DNA of 64,000 nt from Kuafuiihalomonas sp050331295 (GTDB lineage: Bacteria > Myxococcota > Kuafuiibacteriia > Kuafuiibacteriales > Kuafuiibacteriaceae): NCBI GenBank assembly GCA_050331295.1, contig JBHJGZ010000001.1, positions 62,001 to 126,000 of the forward strand, in the 5' to 3' direction. The position numbers and the translations under genes were made by a program. Each line of letters opens with the position of its first letter. The first letter of the stretch is position 1. Below are positions 1-8,578 of this stretch, one piece after another. The notes beneath the pieces are model-generated. The model saw nothing but the letters and a program-made list of their open reading frames with translations, was not told the DNA's origin and did not search any database.

Positions 1-242
1 CCCGCGAATCAGCGTCACCCGCGTCATTTCGAGGTCACTACCAGTCGTCGGCGAAGGAATCGAGAACTGAAGCAAAAATGAGACTGAGCTCGGACCATCT
101 CGCCGTTTCCTCGTGACCTCGGGTGAGCGGGCCTCGGTCCTCTGTCGCCGGCCCGAGGATGCAGCGGCCGAGAAATGGGGCGGTGGTGCAATCACCGCCG
201 GGCTTCGGGCGTCTGAAGGGTGGTCTCGAAAGGAATCACATC

Positions 243-536
243 ATGAAGAAGTTCAAGTTGAATCCCCGGCTCACGGTGTCTCTCGCGGCAGGAGGGTTGG
301 CGACGGCCGGCGCCGCTTTGGCGGCGCCACATTGGGCGGCCCCAGGTTCGACCATCGTGAAGTGTGCGGGCATTGCGAAGAAGGGCATGAACGACTGCGG
401 CGCCAACGGTCACGATTGCTCCGGCAAAGCCAAAGTGGATAACGACCCGAATGAGTGGATCTACGTTCCCAGGGGCGTGTGCGAGAGGATCACCGGGGGC
501 CGCATCTACAAGACGAAGGTGGTGCCCAAGAAGTGA
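243..536 (+). CDS. bufA: BufA1-type bufferin precursor (DUF2282)
   Basis: Small exported precursor of the bufferin family, 97 aa. Bufferins are ribosomally made peptides whose cysteines are modified by the BufB/BufC pair and which are tied to copper stress. Residues 1-28 form a signal peptide (basic MKKFK, Ala/Gly-rich core ending ALA). The mature part has four Cys (about 41, 52, 59, 80) in the DUF2282 pattern KCAGIAKKGMNDC, HDCSGKAK and YVPRGVCERI..GG. An AAAGGA ribosome site lies 9 nt before the chosen ATG; a longer in-frame reading upstream lacks one and would bury the signal peptide. The stop overlaps the start of the bufBC gene (TGATG). Function is inferred from family membership and operon. 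Confidence 0.88.
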   Translation: MKKFKLNPRLTVSLAAGGLATAGAALAAPHWAAPGSTIVKCAGIAKKGMNDCGANGHDCSGKAKVDNDPNEWIYVPRGVCERITGGRIYKTKVVPKK

Positions 537-1723
537 TGACGTCTGTTTCGCCGCCTATCGGCCTCAGCGTGCGGGCGCCGTGGCAGGCTGACTGGCGATC
601 GTTTGCCGTGGACTGCGTCGAGGTCATCGCCGACGCCTGGCTTTGGGCGTCCGACGACGATCTGCGTCCACTGGAGCGACTGCGGCGAGACGTGCCGGTT
701 TATCTTCATGCGCTGGGCCTCAATCTGGGGTCGGTCGACGGACTCGATCCGGAGTATGTCGACCGACTCCGGGCTCTGGCCGAGCGACTCGATGTCGAGG
801 CGGTGTCGGACCACTTCGGATGGAGAAGCATCGACGGTCATTGGTCGTCGACTTTTCTTCCCGTACCGCTGGTCCCAGAGGCGATGGCCCATTTCGCGTC
901 TCGAGTTCATGCAGTGCAGGATAGGCTGCGTCGGATTCTGGTTCTGGAGACCGCCGCAGAGTACGTGAACGTTCAGCCCCCAGGGGTTGATGCCGCGGAT
1001 GGCTTGTTGGCCCTCCACGAGGCGTGCGGCTCGGAAGTTCTTCTCGATACCTGCAACCTCCGCGTTGGCGGCCACAATATCGGTGCGAACGCGCACGACA
1101 TTGCGACACGTCTGGCGCCCATTACTCGGTATGTGCACGTCGCTGGGTTCTCGAGGGGACCCTCCGCCTGGATCGATGACCATGGAGCGGCGCCGGAGCC
1201 GGAGACGCTTCGGCTCGCCGCCTTGCCGGGTGTGCCCGTAGTCCTCGAGTGGGACCGCGATCTTCCCGGCGCCGAAGCGCTCCGAAAGTGCTTGGCGGGG
1301 GTCCGGACCGCGCTGTCTGAACCACGCCCCTTGCTGTCGGAGCCTGTGGACGGAGAGGGACCAGAGACTGCAGCCGCTCGGTCGAAGAGTTGGCAGGGGG
1401 ACTTTCAGGGCCTGGCGTCCTGGTGTCGGGGGTTCATGGCCGAGCTCATGCGACCGACGAAGCCAGGATTCGACGTGCTTCACGCGGACCAGGTGTTTGG
1501 AGCGCTGTCTGTTTTGACTGAGGCCTATCCGGTGACCCGGTCGACGCTCGGCGACAATTTCCGATGGCTCGTTCGGGAGATGGTCCGCCAACATTGTGCG
1601 CGAGATGTCCACGGCTTGACGTGGATCTCCGCTTTCGGACCATGGATGCGTCGGCGACCCGAGCTCCTCGATCATCCACAACGTGAGGCGCTGGAGGCCG
1701 AGTGGGTGAGCCATGGCGAGTGA
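536..1723 (+). CDS. bufBC: Fused BufB-BufC bufferin maturase (DUF692 + DUF2063)
   Basis: 395-aa protein. Residues about 1-265 are a DUF692/BufB TIM-barrel of the multinuclear-iron oxygenase group that modifies Cys in the BufA precursor. Candidate metal ligands are H58 (YLHAL), H93 (SDHFGW), E138 (VLETAAEY), D171 and N174 (LLDTCNLR), H201 (HVAGF), D214/H216 and E238 (VVLEWD). Residues about 285-395 match DUF2063/BufC, the substrate-binding partner, best seen in FGALSVLTEAYPVTRSTLGD. In most bufferin operons these are separate genes, so the fusion is notable. The ATG sits inside the bufA stop (TGATG), indicating translational coupling, and the 3' end overlaps the sigma-factor gene. Catalysis on this precursor is inferred. 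Confidence 0.85.
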   Translation: MTSVSPPIGLSVRAPWQADWRSFAVDCVEVIADAWLWASDDDLRPLERLRRDVPVYLHALGLNLGSVDGLDPEYVDRLRALAERLDVEAVSDHFGWRSIDGHWSSTFLPVPLVPEAMAHFASRVHAVQDRLRRILVLETAAEYVNVQPPGVDAADGLLALHEACGSEVLLDTCNLRVGGHNIGANAHDIATRLAPITRYVHVAGFSRGPSAWIDDHGAAPEPETLRLAALPGVPVVLEWDRDLPGAEALRKCLAGVRTALSEPRPLLSEPVDGEGPETAAARSKSWQGDFQGLASWCRGFMAELMRPTKPGFDVLHADQVFGALSVLTEAYPVTRSTLGDNFRWLVREMVRQHCARDVHGLTWISAFGPWMRRRPELLDHPQREALEAEWVSHGE

Positions 1724-2183
1724 TGTCGCTCTCCTTCGAGGTGGCTATCGGTACGCCATGGCCCTCACCCATCACCACCGAGACGCGGAGGACCTGGTGC
1801 ACGATGCGTGGATCTCGGCCCAGACCCGGTGGAGTAAGCCGACCCGTCGCTACCTGTATGCCGCGATTCGGCATCGGTGGATCGACCGGATGCGCCGGCT
1901 GTCCCGAGAGGTGTTGTTCGACGCCCTCGAGCCGGAGCCTTCCACGGTGACAGACGTCGAGATCCCCATCGACCGCATCGATCTCGAAGCCGCTTTGGGA
2001 AGCCTCAAACCCCGCGAACGGGAAGCGCTGTATCTCCTCGTCGTGGAAGGCTGGACAGCTCGAGACGTCGCGGACCTTTGGTCCTCTCCCCGGGGGACCG
2101 TCTTGAGCCTGGTCCATCGAGCGAAGGCCAAGTTGGCGGAGACGCTGACGAAGGGAGGAGAGCATGCCCACCAACAACCTTGA
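1713..2183 (+). CDS. ECF-type RNA polymerase sigma factor
   Basis: 156-aa sigma-70 family protein of ECF size. Residues about 10-60 carry region 2 (AMALTHHHRDAEDLVHDAW) and residues about 90-145 carry region 4, with the LKPREREALYLLVVEGWT helix and the recognition helix near RGTVLSLVHRAKAKL. It starts 11 nt inside the 3' end of bufBC and ends inside the next gene, so all four genes of the cluster are one overlapping unit. ECF sigma factors commonly control bufferin operons; here the likely target is the bufA promoter (inference). The region 2.1 start is short, so the first residues are a little divergent. Confidence 0.85.
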   Translation: MASDVALLRGGYRYAMALTHHHRDAEDLVHDAWISAQTRWSKPTRRYLYAAIRHRWIDRMRRLSREVLFDALEPEPSTVTDVEIPIDRIDLEAALGSLKPREREALYLLVVEGWTARDVADLWSSPRGTVLSLVHRAKAKLAETLTKGGEHAHQQP

Positions 2184-2730
2184 TGAAGCCGTCAGAGAGT
2201 ACTACCGCGAGGTGGCGTTCGACTCCGAGGCGCTTCAGCGCTGCCTGGACCAAGCTTCGCACCGTCCGTTCAGGTTGCGAGTCATATGGACCTCCGCAGC
2301 GGCAGTGCTGCTGATGGTGTCGTCGGCGTTCCTGATTTCGGCGGTCGTTCGAGAACGGCCAAGTCATTTGCGGCAGCTCGCGGCGGAGGTCTGGACGCAT
2401 CATGTCGCTGCCAAGCCGGTCGATGTCATGGAGCAGTCTCTCGAGGCGCTGGGCGGCCGCATGCCCCGGCTCGACTTTCGGCTCAGGTCTTCGGCCCGAA
2501 TCGATGACCTGGAAACGTTGGGGGCTCGCTATTGTTCGCTCGAGGGGCAATTGGCAGCCCAGGTCGCCCTGCGAGATGGCGAAGGCCGACCCCATACGCT
2601 GTATGTCACTGCGTACACCCGTCGGTTCGCAGAGGTGAGCGACGCGGTCGTCGAGCTCGACCGAGGGCAGGTCCACATCTGGCGCGAGGGGGACCTGATC
2701 TATGCGTTGGCTTGGGGGGGTGAGCCGTGA
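2164..2730 (+). CDS. Putative membrane anti-sigma factor
   Basis: 188-aa protein with a short cytosolic N-terminus (residues 1-40), one membrane helix at about 42-60 (VIWTSAAAVLLMVSSAFLIS) and a roughly 125-aa extracytoplasmic domain. This topology, and overlap with the ECF sigma gene by 20 nt, are typical of single-pass anti-sigma factors. A strong AGGGAGGAG ribosome site precedes the ATG. No ZAS zinc motif (HxxxCxxC) is present, so it is not a classical zinc anti-sigma. The outer domain has a single Cys (ARYCSLEG), reminiscent of anti-sigma-like proteins of metal-stress operons. The role is inferred from position and topology. Confidence 0.65.
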   Translation: MPTNNLDEAVREYYREVAFDSEALQRCLDQASHRPFRLRVIWTSAAAVLLMVSSAFLISAVVRERPSHLRQLAAEVWTHHVAAKPVDVMEQSLEALGGRMPRLDFRLRSSARIDDLETLGARYCSLEGQLAAQVALRDGEGRPHTLYVTAYTRRFAEVSDAVVELDRGQVHIWREGDLIYALAWGGEP

Positions 2731-2843
2731 ATCGCACCCTACGGCTTCAGCAGCCTCTGCCGTCCGTACCGTGCGGGCAGCGGGACGCCCTACGGAATCG
2801 AGGGCTGATGTTTGAATCGACGACGGTCGATCACTCTGGTTCG

Positions 2844-3335
2844 TCAGACCATTTCGATCTTGCTGACGGTGAGGTCCGCCTCGAACGCGCGCCCTATGGC
2901 GACGAGTCCAAGCCGCCGAAGCTTCGCCGGGTCGAACGGCGAGTCGAGACGGTGGGGCAAGAAGCGCTCCAGCGAGAGGTCGACCTCGGACCATGTTTCC
3001 GTTGCGAAGAATTCCTGGCGATACGACTGCCAAGGTCGCCTCACGTCCATGGTGCGTAGATGACATCCATAGGTTTCGTTGTTGCCCAAGACCGTGAGGC
3101 GCAGAACCGATTGCGACGAAGCGTCCATTGTGAGGTCGGTGGCCATCTGAATGAAGCCACCGTTGTTTTCGAGTCGAACGTGACCGGTGAGCCTCAAGCC
3201 TCTTCGTCCCGAGACCGTCTCAACGGTCAATGTTCCCCTGGACATGCCGCCCATGACCCCATCCGTCACCAGGCGGAATTGGTTTTGGAGCTCGGTGGTC
3301 CGTCCGTCGGCTCTCGAAGCGTCGAACAGCAGCAT
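2844..3335 (-). CDS. CIA30 family protein
   Basis: 163-aa protein that is almost entirely one CIA30 (complex I intermediate-associated protein 30) beta-sandwich. Hallmarks are the N-terminal LVTDGVMGGMSRG segment, the LENNGGFIQMA strand, the YGCHLRT strand and the C-terminal IGRAFEADLTVSKIEM. Bacterial members are cytosolic or peripheral galactose-binding-like domains of unknown role; a carbohydrate or assembly-factor function is only suggested by fold. There is no signal peptide. It lies downstream of the large Cys-rich lipoprotein gene on the same strand, about 120 nt away, so co-transcription is possible but not shown. Confidence 0.8.
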   Translation of the reverse strand: MLLFDASRADGRTTELQNQFRLVTDGVMGGMSRGTLTVETVSGRRGLRLTGHVRLENNGGFIQMATDLTMDASSQSVLRLTVLGNNETYGCHLRTMDVRRPWQSYRQEFFATETWSEVDLSLERFLPHRLDSPFDPAKLRRLGLVAIGRAFEADLTVSKIEMV

Positions 3336-3456
3336 TCGAGATCCATCGCATGCTCTCGGGGAGAGCTCGATCCGAATCGACGCTGGTCCGAAGAATCAGA
3401 AAACCGTCATGCGCCCACTTAGGCCCAAAGCGCCTAGTAAGGTCCGGCGGCATGGG

Positions 3457-6400
3457 TCAGTTTCCAGTCGAGTCGGCGACATCGGACACCGCTCCGGGCG
3501 CTCCGAAGGAAATCCGGGGGTCGAACTCACGGATTTCCAAGACGAAGAAACCTTCCGACTCGAAGGCACTATCTACTACGATATCCACACTTTCGCAGAG
3601 GAAGGACCCATCAGCGATCTGGGTGCAGGTCGGCGTGAACCATACGAAGGGCAAGAGACTGCTTCCAGAGTCGTCTCCACAGGGCTGATCGTCCGGTGCG
3701 AAACCACTGTCCGAGAACACCGCGAGAAACGGATCGAATGATGACGCCTGCGAGATGAAGACGGCCCAGGTCCTCGGGTCAGGCGGAAACCAGGTGAGGC
3801 GAAGGTCTCCCGAGCCGGTACCGTCCAAGGTGATGTTCGGGCAATCCGCCACGCCTTCACAGTCCGACTCGCTCCTCGTGCTGCCCTGGAAAACGAAACC
3901 GTCGAAGAAGATGGGTTGGACCAACGAGTTCTCTTCACAGACGCCTTCGCCATCACATGTATCCGGCGCATCACACTCGGAGCTCGATTGGTCATTGCAC
4001 GGCGTGCCTGGAAACGCGAAGAAGTCGGCCGGACAGCTCGTCCGTGATCCGTCACAAAACTCCGCTTCATCGCACTCGTCCAGGGCGGGGCGACATACCT
4101 GTGTCGGAGGCGAGAGATTGCTCTGACAGTCTCCATTTCCGTCACAGGTGTCGGGCGCGTCGCAGTCGTCGCTCGAACCATCGCCGCACGGAGAACCGGC
4201 GGACAGGAACGTATCGGAAGGACAGCTGCCTCGACCATCGCAGAACTCGTCCTCATCGCATTCGGTGACGGCTTCTCGACACAACACGTTGGTGGGGAGG
4301 TTGTTGGTGTCGCAGTTTCCGGAGTCGTCGCACGTGTCCGGGTCGTCGCAATCCCCTCGTGTCGGATCTCCGCAGCTGGTCCCTTCAAGGGCAAATGCGT
4401 CGAGTTCACAAGCACCGAGCCCATCGCAGAAATCGGCCACATCGCATTCGTTGACTGCTTGGCGACACACGATGCTGCTGGAGACGAAATTTGGCTCGCA
4501 TCCGCCCTGGCCATCGCAGGTATCGGGGTCATCGCAATCCGTGTCGCTGCTGTCGCCGCAAGCGGAGCCGGCCGGCGCAAACTCATCGACGGGGCAGGTC
4601 CCAGCGCCATCGCAGAATTCAACCACGTCGCACTCGGCGTCGGCCTCCCGGCACGGCGTCGTGGTCGATGCGAGGTTTCTGTCGCAACTGCCCACGCCGT
4701 CACAGGTGTCCGCGCGGTCACATACGTCATCGTTTTGGTCTCCGCATATGGTGCCTTCGACGGCAAACGCATCGCTCGGACAGTTTCCCGCGCCGTCGCA
4801 GAATTCTTCCGCGTCGCATTCAGTCTGGGCCGACCGACAGAGAGTGGTGATGGGTTCGTCGTTGGGAGCGCATGTGCCGGAGCCGTCGCACGAGTCGGGT
4901 GCGGTACACTCCGTGTCGTCAGAATCTCCACAAGGAGTACCGGCGTCCGCGGCCACATCAACGGGACAGTTTCCGGAGCCATCACAGAACTCAACGGCAT
5001 CGCACTCGTTCGCAGCCGCTCGGCATTCGGTGGTCGATGGCTCCTCGTTTCCGAGACATGCTCCTGAGCTGTTACATGTGTCCGCACCATTGCATACGTC
5101 GTCAGATTGGTCGCCGCACGCGGTACCTTCGGGCGCGAAGGCGTTTGCGGGGCAGCTTCCCGACCCGTCACAGAATTCGGCTGCATCGCAGTCGTCGGTC
5201 GAGGCCCGGCATTCGGTCGTGATGGGCTCGACGTTGTCCGAGCAATCGCCTGAGCCGTCGCAAGAATCGGAGCGGTCGCAGAGGGTGTCGGTCGGGTCCC
5301 CGCAGGACGTGCCCTCCGGAGCGAAAGCATCATTGGGACAGTTGCCCGCGCCATCGCAGAACTCAGCTCGATCACATTCGCCCCTGGTTTCCCGGCATTC
5401 GGTTGTCGCAGGCTCGACGTTGGTCAGACATGTTCCGGAGCCATCACAGGTATCGGCCGCGTTGCAGATTGAATCGGTGCCGTCACCGCATGGAGTACCC
5501 TCCGAGGCAAAGCTGTCATTCGGACAGTTGCCGGCTCCATCGCAGAATTCTGCAGCGTCGCATTCTCCCGCGGCTGCGCGACATTCAGTGGTCGCGGGTT
5601 CCAGATTGATCAGACAAACGCCCGAGCCGTCGCACGTATCGGCGGCGTTACATTCGGTGCTGGTCTCATCGCCGCACGACGTGCCTGCCGCGGCAAAGGT
5701 ATCGCTGGGACAGGTCCCAGAGCCATCGCAGAGTTCCGCTACATCGCACTCCCCGGCTGCGCCTCGGCACTCGGTCGTCGAGGATTGATGGTTGGGCTGA
5801 CAGACGCCTGTTCCGTCGCATGTGTCAGGCTCGGTGCAGACGCCGTCAGTGGGGTCGCCGCACGGCGTGCCCTCGGCTGCTGCTGCATCGGCCGGACAAC
5901 CGCCCGCACCATCACAGAATTCTGCAGTATCGCACTCGCTGGCCGATGCGCGACACTCGGTGGTCGGGGGCGACACGTTCGTCAAGCAGCTGCCCGATCC
6001 GTCGCAGCTGTCTGCACCGTCGCAAACCGTGTCGGAACCGTCGCCGCATGTGGTTCCCTCCGCCGCAAAGAGGTCGGGAGGGCAGTCGCCCATTCCGTCG
6101 CAGAACTCTGCTGCGTCGCAGTCACCGGCCGAGGGGCGGCATTCGGTGCTGGGCGGTGCGTTGTTGGCCTGGCACGTCCCGGAGTCATTGCAGGTGTCGG
6201 CGTTGTCGCAAGCACCCGAAGAGGGGTCACCGCATGCGGTCCCGGCGGCCGCTACCGCGTCCTCCGGACAGCTCCCCGCGCCGTCGCAGAATTCGGCGAC
6301 ATCGCATTGCCCGGAAGATGCCCGGCACTCGGTGGTTGAGGGTTGGTCGTTGGGTGCACATGACCCCTGCCCATCGCAACTATCGGGCTCGGTACAGGTG

Positions 6401-8175
6401 TCGCTGGTCGGGTCTCCACACGGTGTCCCAAGGGCTGCAAGGACATCGGCGGGACAGTTCCCCGATCCATCACAGAACTCTGCGGCGTCGCATTCTCCCG
6501 TGGCGCTGCGGCATTCCGTGGTCGTGGGTGCGACGTTGACTTGGCAAGTGCCGGAGCCGTCACACGTATCTGCCTCATTGCACACGGTGTCGGTTCCGTC
6601 CCCGCACGACGTCCCGGCCTCGACGAACGTGTCGTTCGGGCAGCTTCCCTGGCCGTCACAGAACTCCGGCACATCGCATTCGCCGGCCGCCCCGCGGCAC
6701 TCGGTGGTGACGGCTTGATGGTTGGGTTGACACGTCCCGGCACCATCGCAGGTGTCGGGATCGGTGCAGGTGTCGCGGCTGGGATCGCCACACGCCGTAC
6801 CTTCACTCGCGGCTTCGTCGGCTGGACAGCTGCCTTGTCCGTCGCAGAATTCGGCCGCATCGCATTCTCCTGCCGCAGCACGACACTCGGTGGTGGTGGG
6901 GAGCACGTTGGCTGCACAGGTGCCCGAGCCGTCACAAGTGTCGGCGGCATCGCAGACGGTGTCGGTACCATCTCCGCAGGTCGCGCCCTCGGCGGCGAAG
7001 ACGTCAGCGGGACAGCTGCCGAGGCCATCACAGAATTCGGCGATGTCGCACTCACCGGTCGAGGCCCGACATTCTTCGGTGGAGGGTGCATTGTTGGCTT
7101 GGCATGTTCCGGTGGCGTCGCAGGTGTCGGCTGCATCGCAAGGTCCCGAAGACGCATCACCGCATGTGGTTCCGGCCGCAGCGACCGCATCGGCTGGGCA
7201 GCTCCCGGCGCCGTCACAGAACTCGGCGACGTCGCAGTCGCCAGCCGACGCTCTACAAAGGGTCATGGTCGTCAGGAGATTGGGCTGGCAGACTCCGCCG
7301 CCGTCACAGGTATCAGCGGCGTTACATACGGTATCCGTCGCATCACCGCATGGCGTACCGGCGTCGGCAACTGTATCGGCCGGACAGACGCCGGCGGAGC
7401 AAAACTCCGCCGCGTCGCATTCTCCGGTCGAAGCGCGGCACACCATGGTGTCGGGTTCGTTGTTGGTCAGGCATGTTCCAGCTCCATCGCAGCTGTCGGG
7501 TTCATCGCAGGGCCCCGAGTCTTGACTGCCGCAGGCGGTGCCCTCGGCAGCGAGCGCATCCTCCGGACAAACTCCCGCGCCATCGCAGAACTCCTCTTCG
7601 TCGCATTCACCTTGGGAGGCACGGCACACCGTGGTGACAGGCTCCAGATTGGCGAGGCATGCGCCAGAACCGTCGCACGTGTCCGCTGCGTTGCACGTGG
7701 TATCGGTGGGATCGCCACAGCTGGTGCCGGCTTCAGCGAAACCGTCTTCGGGACAGCTGCCCATGCCATCACAGAACTCGGCGATGTCGCACGTGCCCTC
7801 GGACGGTCGACATTCCTCGGTATTGGGGCGGTTGTTGGCCTGACAGCTGCCGAACCCATTGCACGTATCGGGTTCGTCGCAGAGGCCAGAGCTCGAGTTT
7901 CCACAGGCCGCTCCGGCTGGAACGAGGGACACGACGCATCGGTCGCCGTTGCAAGATTCTTCCGTGCAAGGGTTGTTGTCGTCGCAGTCGCTATCTTGCT
8001 GACAGGCCGGCGGCTCGACCGTCGCTTCCGAGCACGCGGCGGCGAACGCGAGGGTGAACGCGCAAAATGCTGAGTAACGGAGATTTCGCTTGAATCGCTT
8101 CGTAGCTGCAACGCGTCCGCTCCAGTCGGAGTTACGGTCTTGCCATAGGTGCATGATCGAAGCGCGCAGCGTCAT
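3457..8175 (-). CDS. Giant Cys-rich repeat surface lipoprotein
   Basis: 1572-aa putative lipoprotein. The signal sequence has a long basic n-region, a hydrophobic stretch and a lipobox-like FAAAC before residue 50; the start may instead be the Met seven codons later. After a short Cys-rich entry segment (DSDCDDNNPCTEESC) come 21 units of about 63 aa, each with eight Cys. The consensus is TTECRxxxGECDxAEFCDG.G.CPxD, then GT.CGD, then VCNAADTCDGSGTC. The last ~150 residues are a repeat-free beta-rich domain of the type seen at C-termini of secreted proteins (FDPFLAVFSDSGFAPDDQPCGDD). Similar Dickkopf/disintegrin-like arrays are common on myxobacterial envelope proteins. A structural or adhesive role, probably disulfide-stabilised at the cell surface, is inferred. 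Confidence 0.8.
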   Translation of the reverse strand: MTLRASIMHLWQDRNSDWSGRVAATKRFKRNLRYSAFCAFTLAFAAACSEATVEPPACQQDSDCDDNNPCTEESCNGDRCVVSLVPAGAACGNSSSGLCDEPDTCNGFGSCQANNRPNTEECRPSEGTCDIAEFCDGMGSCPEDGFAEAGTSCGDPTDTTCNAADTCDGSGACLANLEPVTTVCRASQGECDEEEFCDGAGVCPEDALAAEGTACGSQDSGPCDEPDSCDGAGTCLTNNEPDTMVCRASTGECDAAEFCSAGVCPADTVADAGTPCGDATDTVCNAADTCDGGGVCQPNLLTTMTLCRASAGDCDVAEFCDGAGSCPADAVAAAGTTCGDASSGPCDAADTCDATGTCQANNAPSTEECRASTGECDIAEFCDGLGSCPADVFAAEGATCGDGTDTVCDAADTCDGSGTCAANVLPTTTECRAAAGECDAAEFCDGQGSCPADEAASEGTACGDPSRDTCTDPDTCDGAGTCQPNHQAVTTECRGAAGECDVPEFCDGQGSCPNDTFVEAGTSCGDGTDTVCNEADTCDGSGTCQVNVAPTTTECRSATGECDAAEFCDGSGNCPADVLAALGTPCGDPTSDTCTEPDSCDGQGSCAPNDQPSTTECRASSGQCDVAEFCDGAGSCPEDAVAAAGTACGDPSSGACDNADTCNDSGTCQANNAPPSTECRPSAGDCDAAEFCDGMGDCPPDLFAAEGTTCGDGSDTVCDGADSCDGSGSCLTNVSPPTTECRASASECDTAEFCDGAGGCPADAAAAEGTPCGDPTDGVCTEPDTCDGTGVCQPNHQSSTTECRGAAGECDVAELCDGSGTCPSDTFAAAGTSCGDETSTECNAADTCDGSGVCLINLEPATTECRAAAGECDAAEFCDGAGNCPNDSFASEGTPCGDGTDSICNAADTCDGSGTCLTNVEPATTECRETRGECDRAEFCDGAGNCPNDAFAPEGTSCGDPTDTLCDRSDSCDGSGDCSDNVEPITTECRASTDDCDAAEFCDGSGSCPANAFAPEGTACGDQSDDVCNGADTCNSSGACLGNEEPSTTECRAAANECDAVEFCDGSGNCPVDVAADAGTPCGDSDDTECTAPDSCDGSGTCAPNDEPITTLCRSAQTECDAEEFCDGAGNCPSDAFAVEGTICGDQNDDVCDRADTCDGVGSCDRNLASTTTPCREADAECDVVEFCDGAGTCPVDEFAPAGSACGDSSDTDCDDPDTCDGQGGCEPNFVSSSIVCRQAVNECDVADFCDGLGACELDAFALEGTSCGDPTRGDCDDPDTCDDSGNCDTNNLPTNVLCREAVTECDEDEFCDGRGSCPSDTFLSAGSPCGDGSSDDCDAPDTCDGNGDCQSNLSPPTQVCRPALDECDEAEFCDGSRTSCPADFFAFPGTPCNDQSSSECDAPDTCDGEGVCEENSLVQPIFFDGFVFQGSTRSESDCEGVADCPNITLDGTGSGDLRLTWFPPDPRTWAVFISQASSFDPFLAVFSDSGFAPDDQPCGDDSGSSLLPFVWFTPTCTQIADGSFLCESVDIVVDSAFESEGFFVLEIREFDPRISFGAPGAVSDVADSTGN
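3915..7970 (-). repeat. Tandem array of 21 coding repeats (~190 bp period)
   Basis: DNA-level tandem array inside the large lipoprotein gene, about 190 bp per unit. I counted 21 copies of the F/L-C-(D/S) core (EFCDG in most). Units share the Cys framework but differ in most other residues and in synonymous codons, so the array is old rather than freshly amplified. One unit (third from the N-terminus) has a shortened EFCSAGVCPAD core. Boundaries are approximate. Confidence 0.75.
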
Positions 8176-8578
8176 GTTTGACGCCTAGGCACTCCGTCGA
8201 GAGTCTGACAATCTGAGTGAAGGGACAAAATGAAGGTTCTTGCACGGCTGGTTCGCAGCCGAACTTGCCGCACGCGGCAGGTTCGTTTCCGGGTAAGCGG
8301 TCGCCAAATTTTTCAGAGAAGCGAACAATCCGCGAGGCTCTGCGCCGACTCGAATCGAATCGTTCTCGACGATGATCGATCGACCACCAAACCGGCCAAA
8401 ACATCCGCTTGCGGAGGGCATCATGGAGGAAATGCGCCACCCGTCGTCTGTGAAATTGGAAAGGAACACGCCGTCTCGAGATGACATCGAGGACGAGACA
8501 TCTCCTTTCCGTACCCTTCGTTTCTCGTATCGGGATGTAGAGGTGGGTCGTCGTCCGAGGGTGCGTCACCAAGAAGGT
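8176..8578. other. Gap without a convincing gene
   Basis: About 400 nt upstream of the Cys-rich lipoprotein gene and downstream of the patatin gene. Short readings exist on both strands, but they are Arg-rich, lack ribosome sites and resemble no family I know. It presumably holds the promoter of the lipoprotein gene; I could not pick a convincing -35/-10 pair. Confidence 0.5.

Noticed and set aside
1..242. Possible start of a minus-strand gene near position 27 and an ECF promoter before bufA
   Set aside because: Only nine codons are visible at the window edge and no convincing -35/-10 pair was found.
506..1714. 402-codon minus-strand reading
   Set aside because: Antisense shadow of bufBC; no family features and Arg/Pro-rich.
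2005..3066. 353-codon minus-strand reading across the anti-sigma region
   Set aside because: Antisense to the sigma/anti-sigma genes and Arg-rich; the downstream CIA30 gene uses another frame.
3915..7970. CRISPR-like array because of regular repeats
   Set aside because: The repeat is a ~190-bp coding unit without conserved direct DNA repeats and unique spacers; no cas genes.
4148..8073. Long plus-strand readings (up to 546 and 510 codons), Ser/Pro-rich or Gly/Ala-rich, repetitive
   Set aside because: They are antisense to the Cys-rich repeat gene. The 63-codon repeat excludes stops on the other strand, giving artificial long frames with the same period and no ribosome sites.
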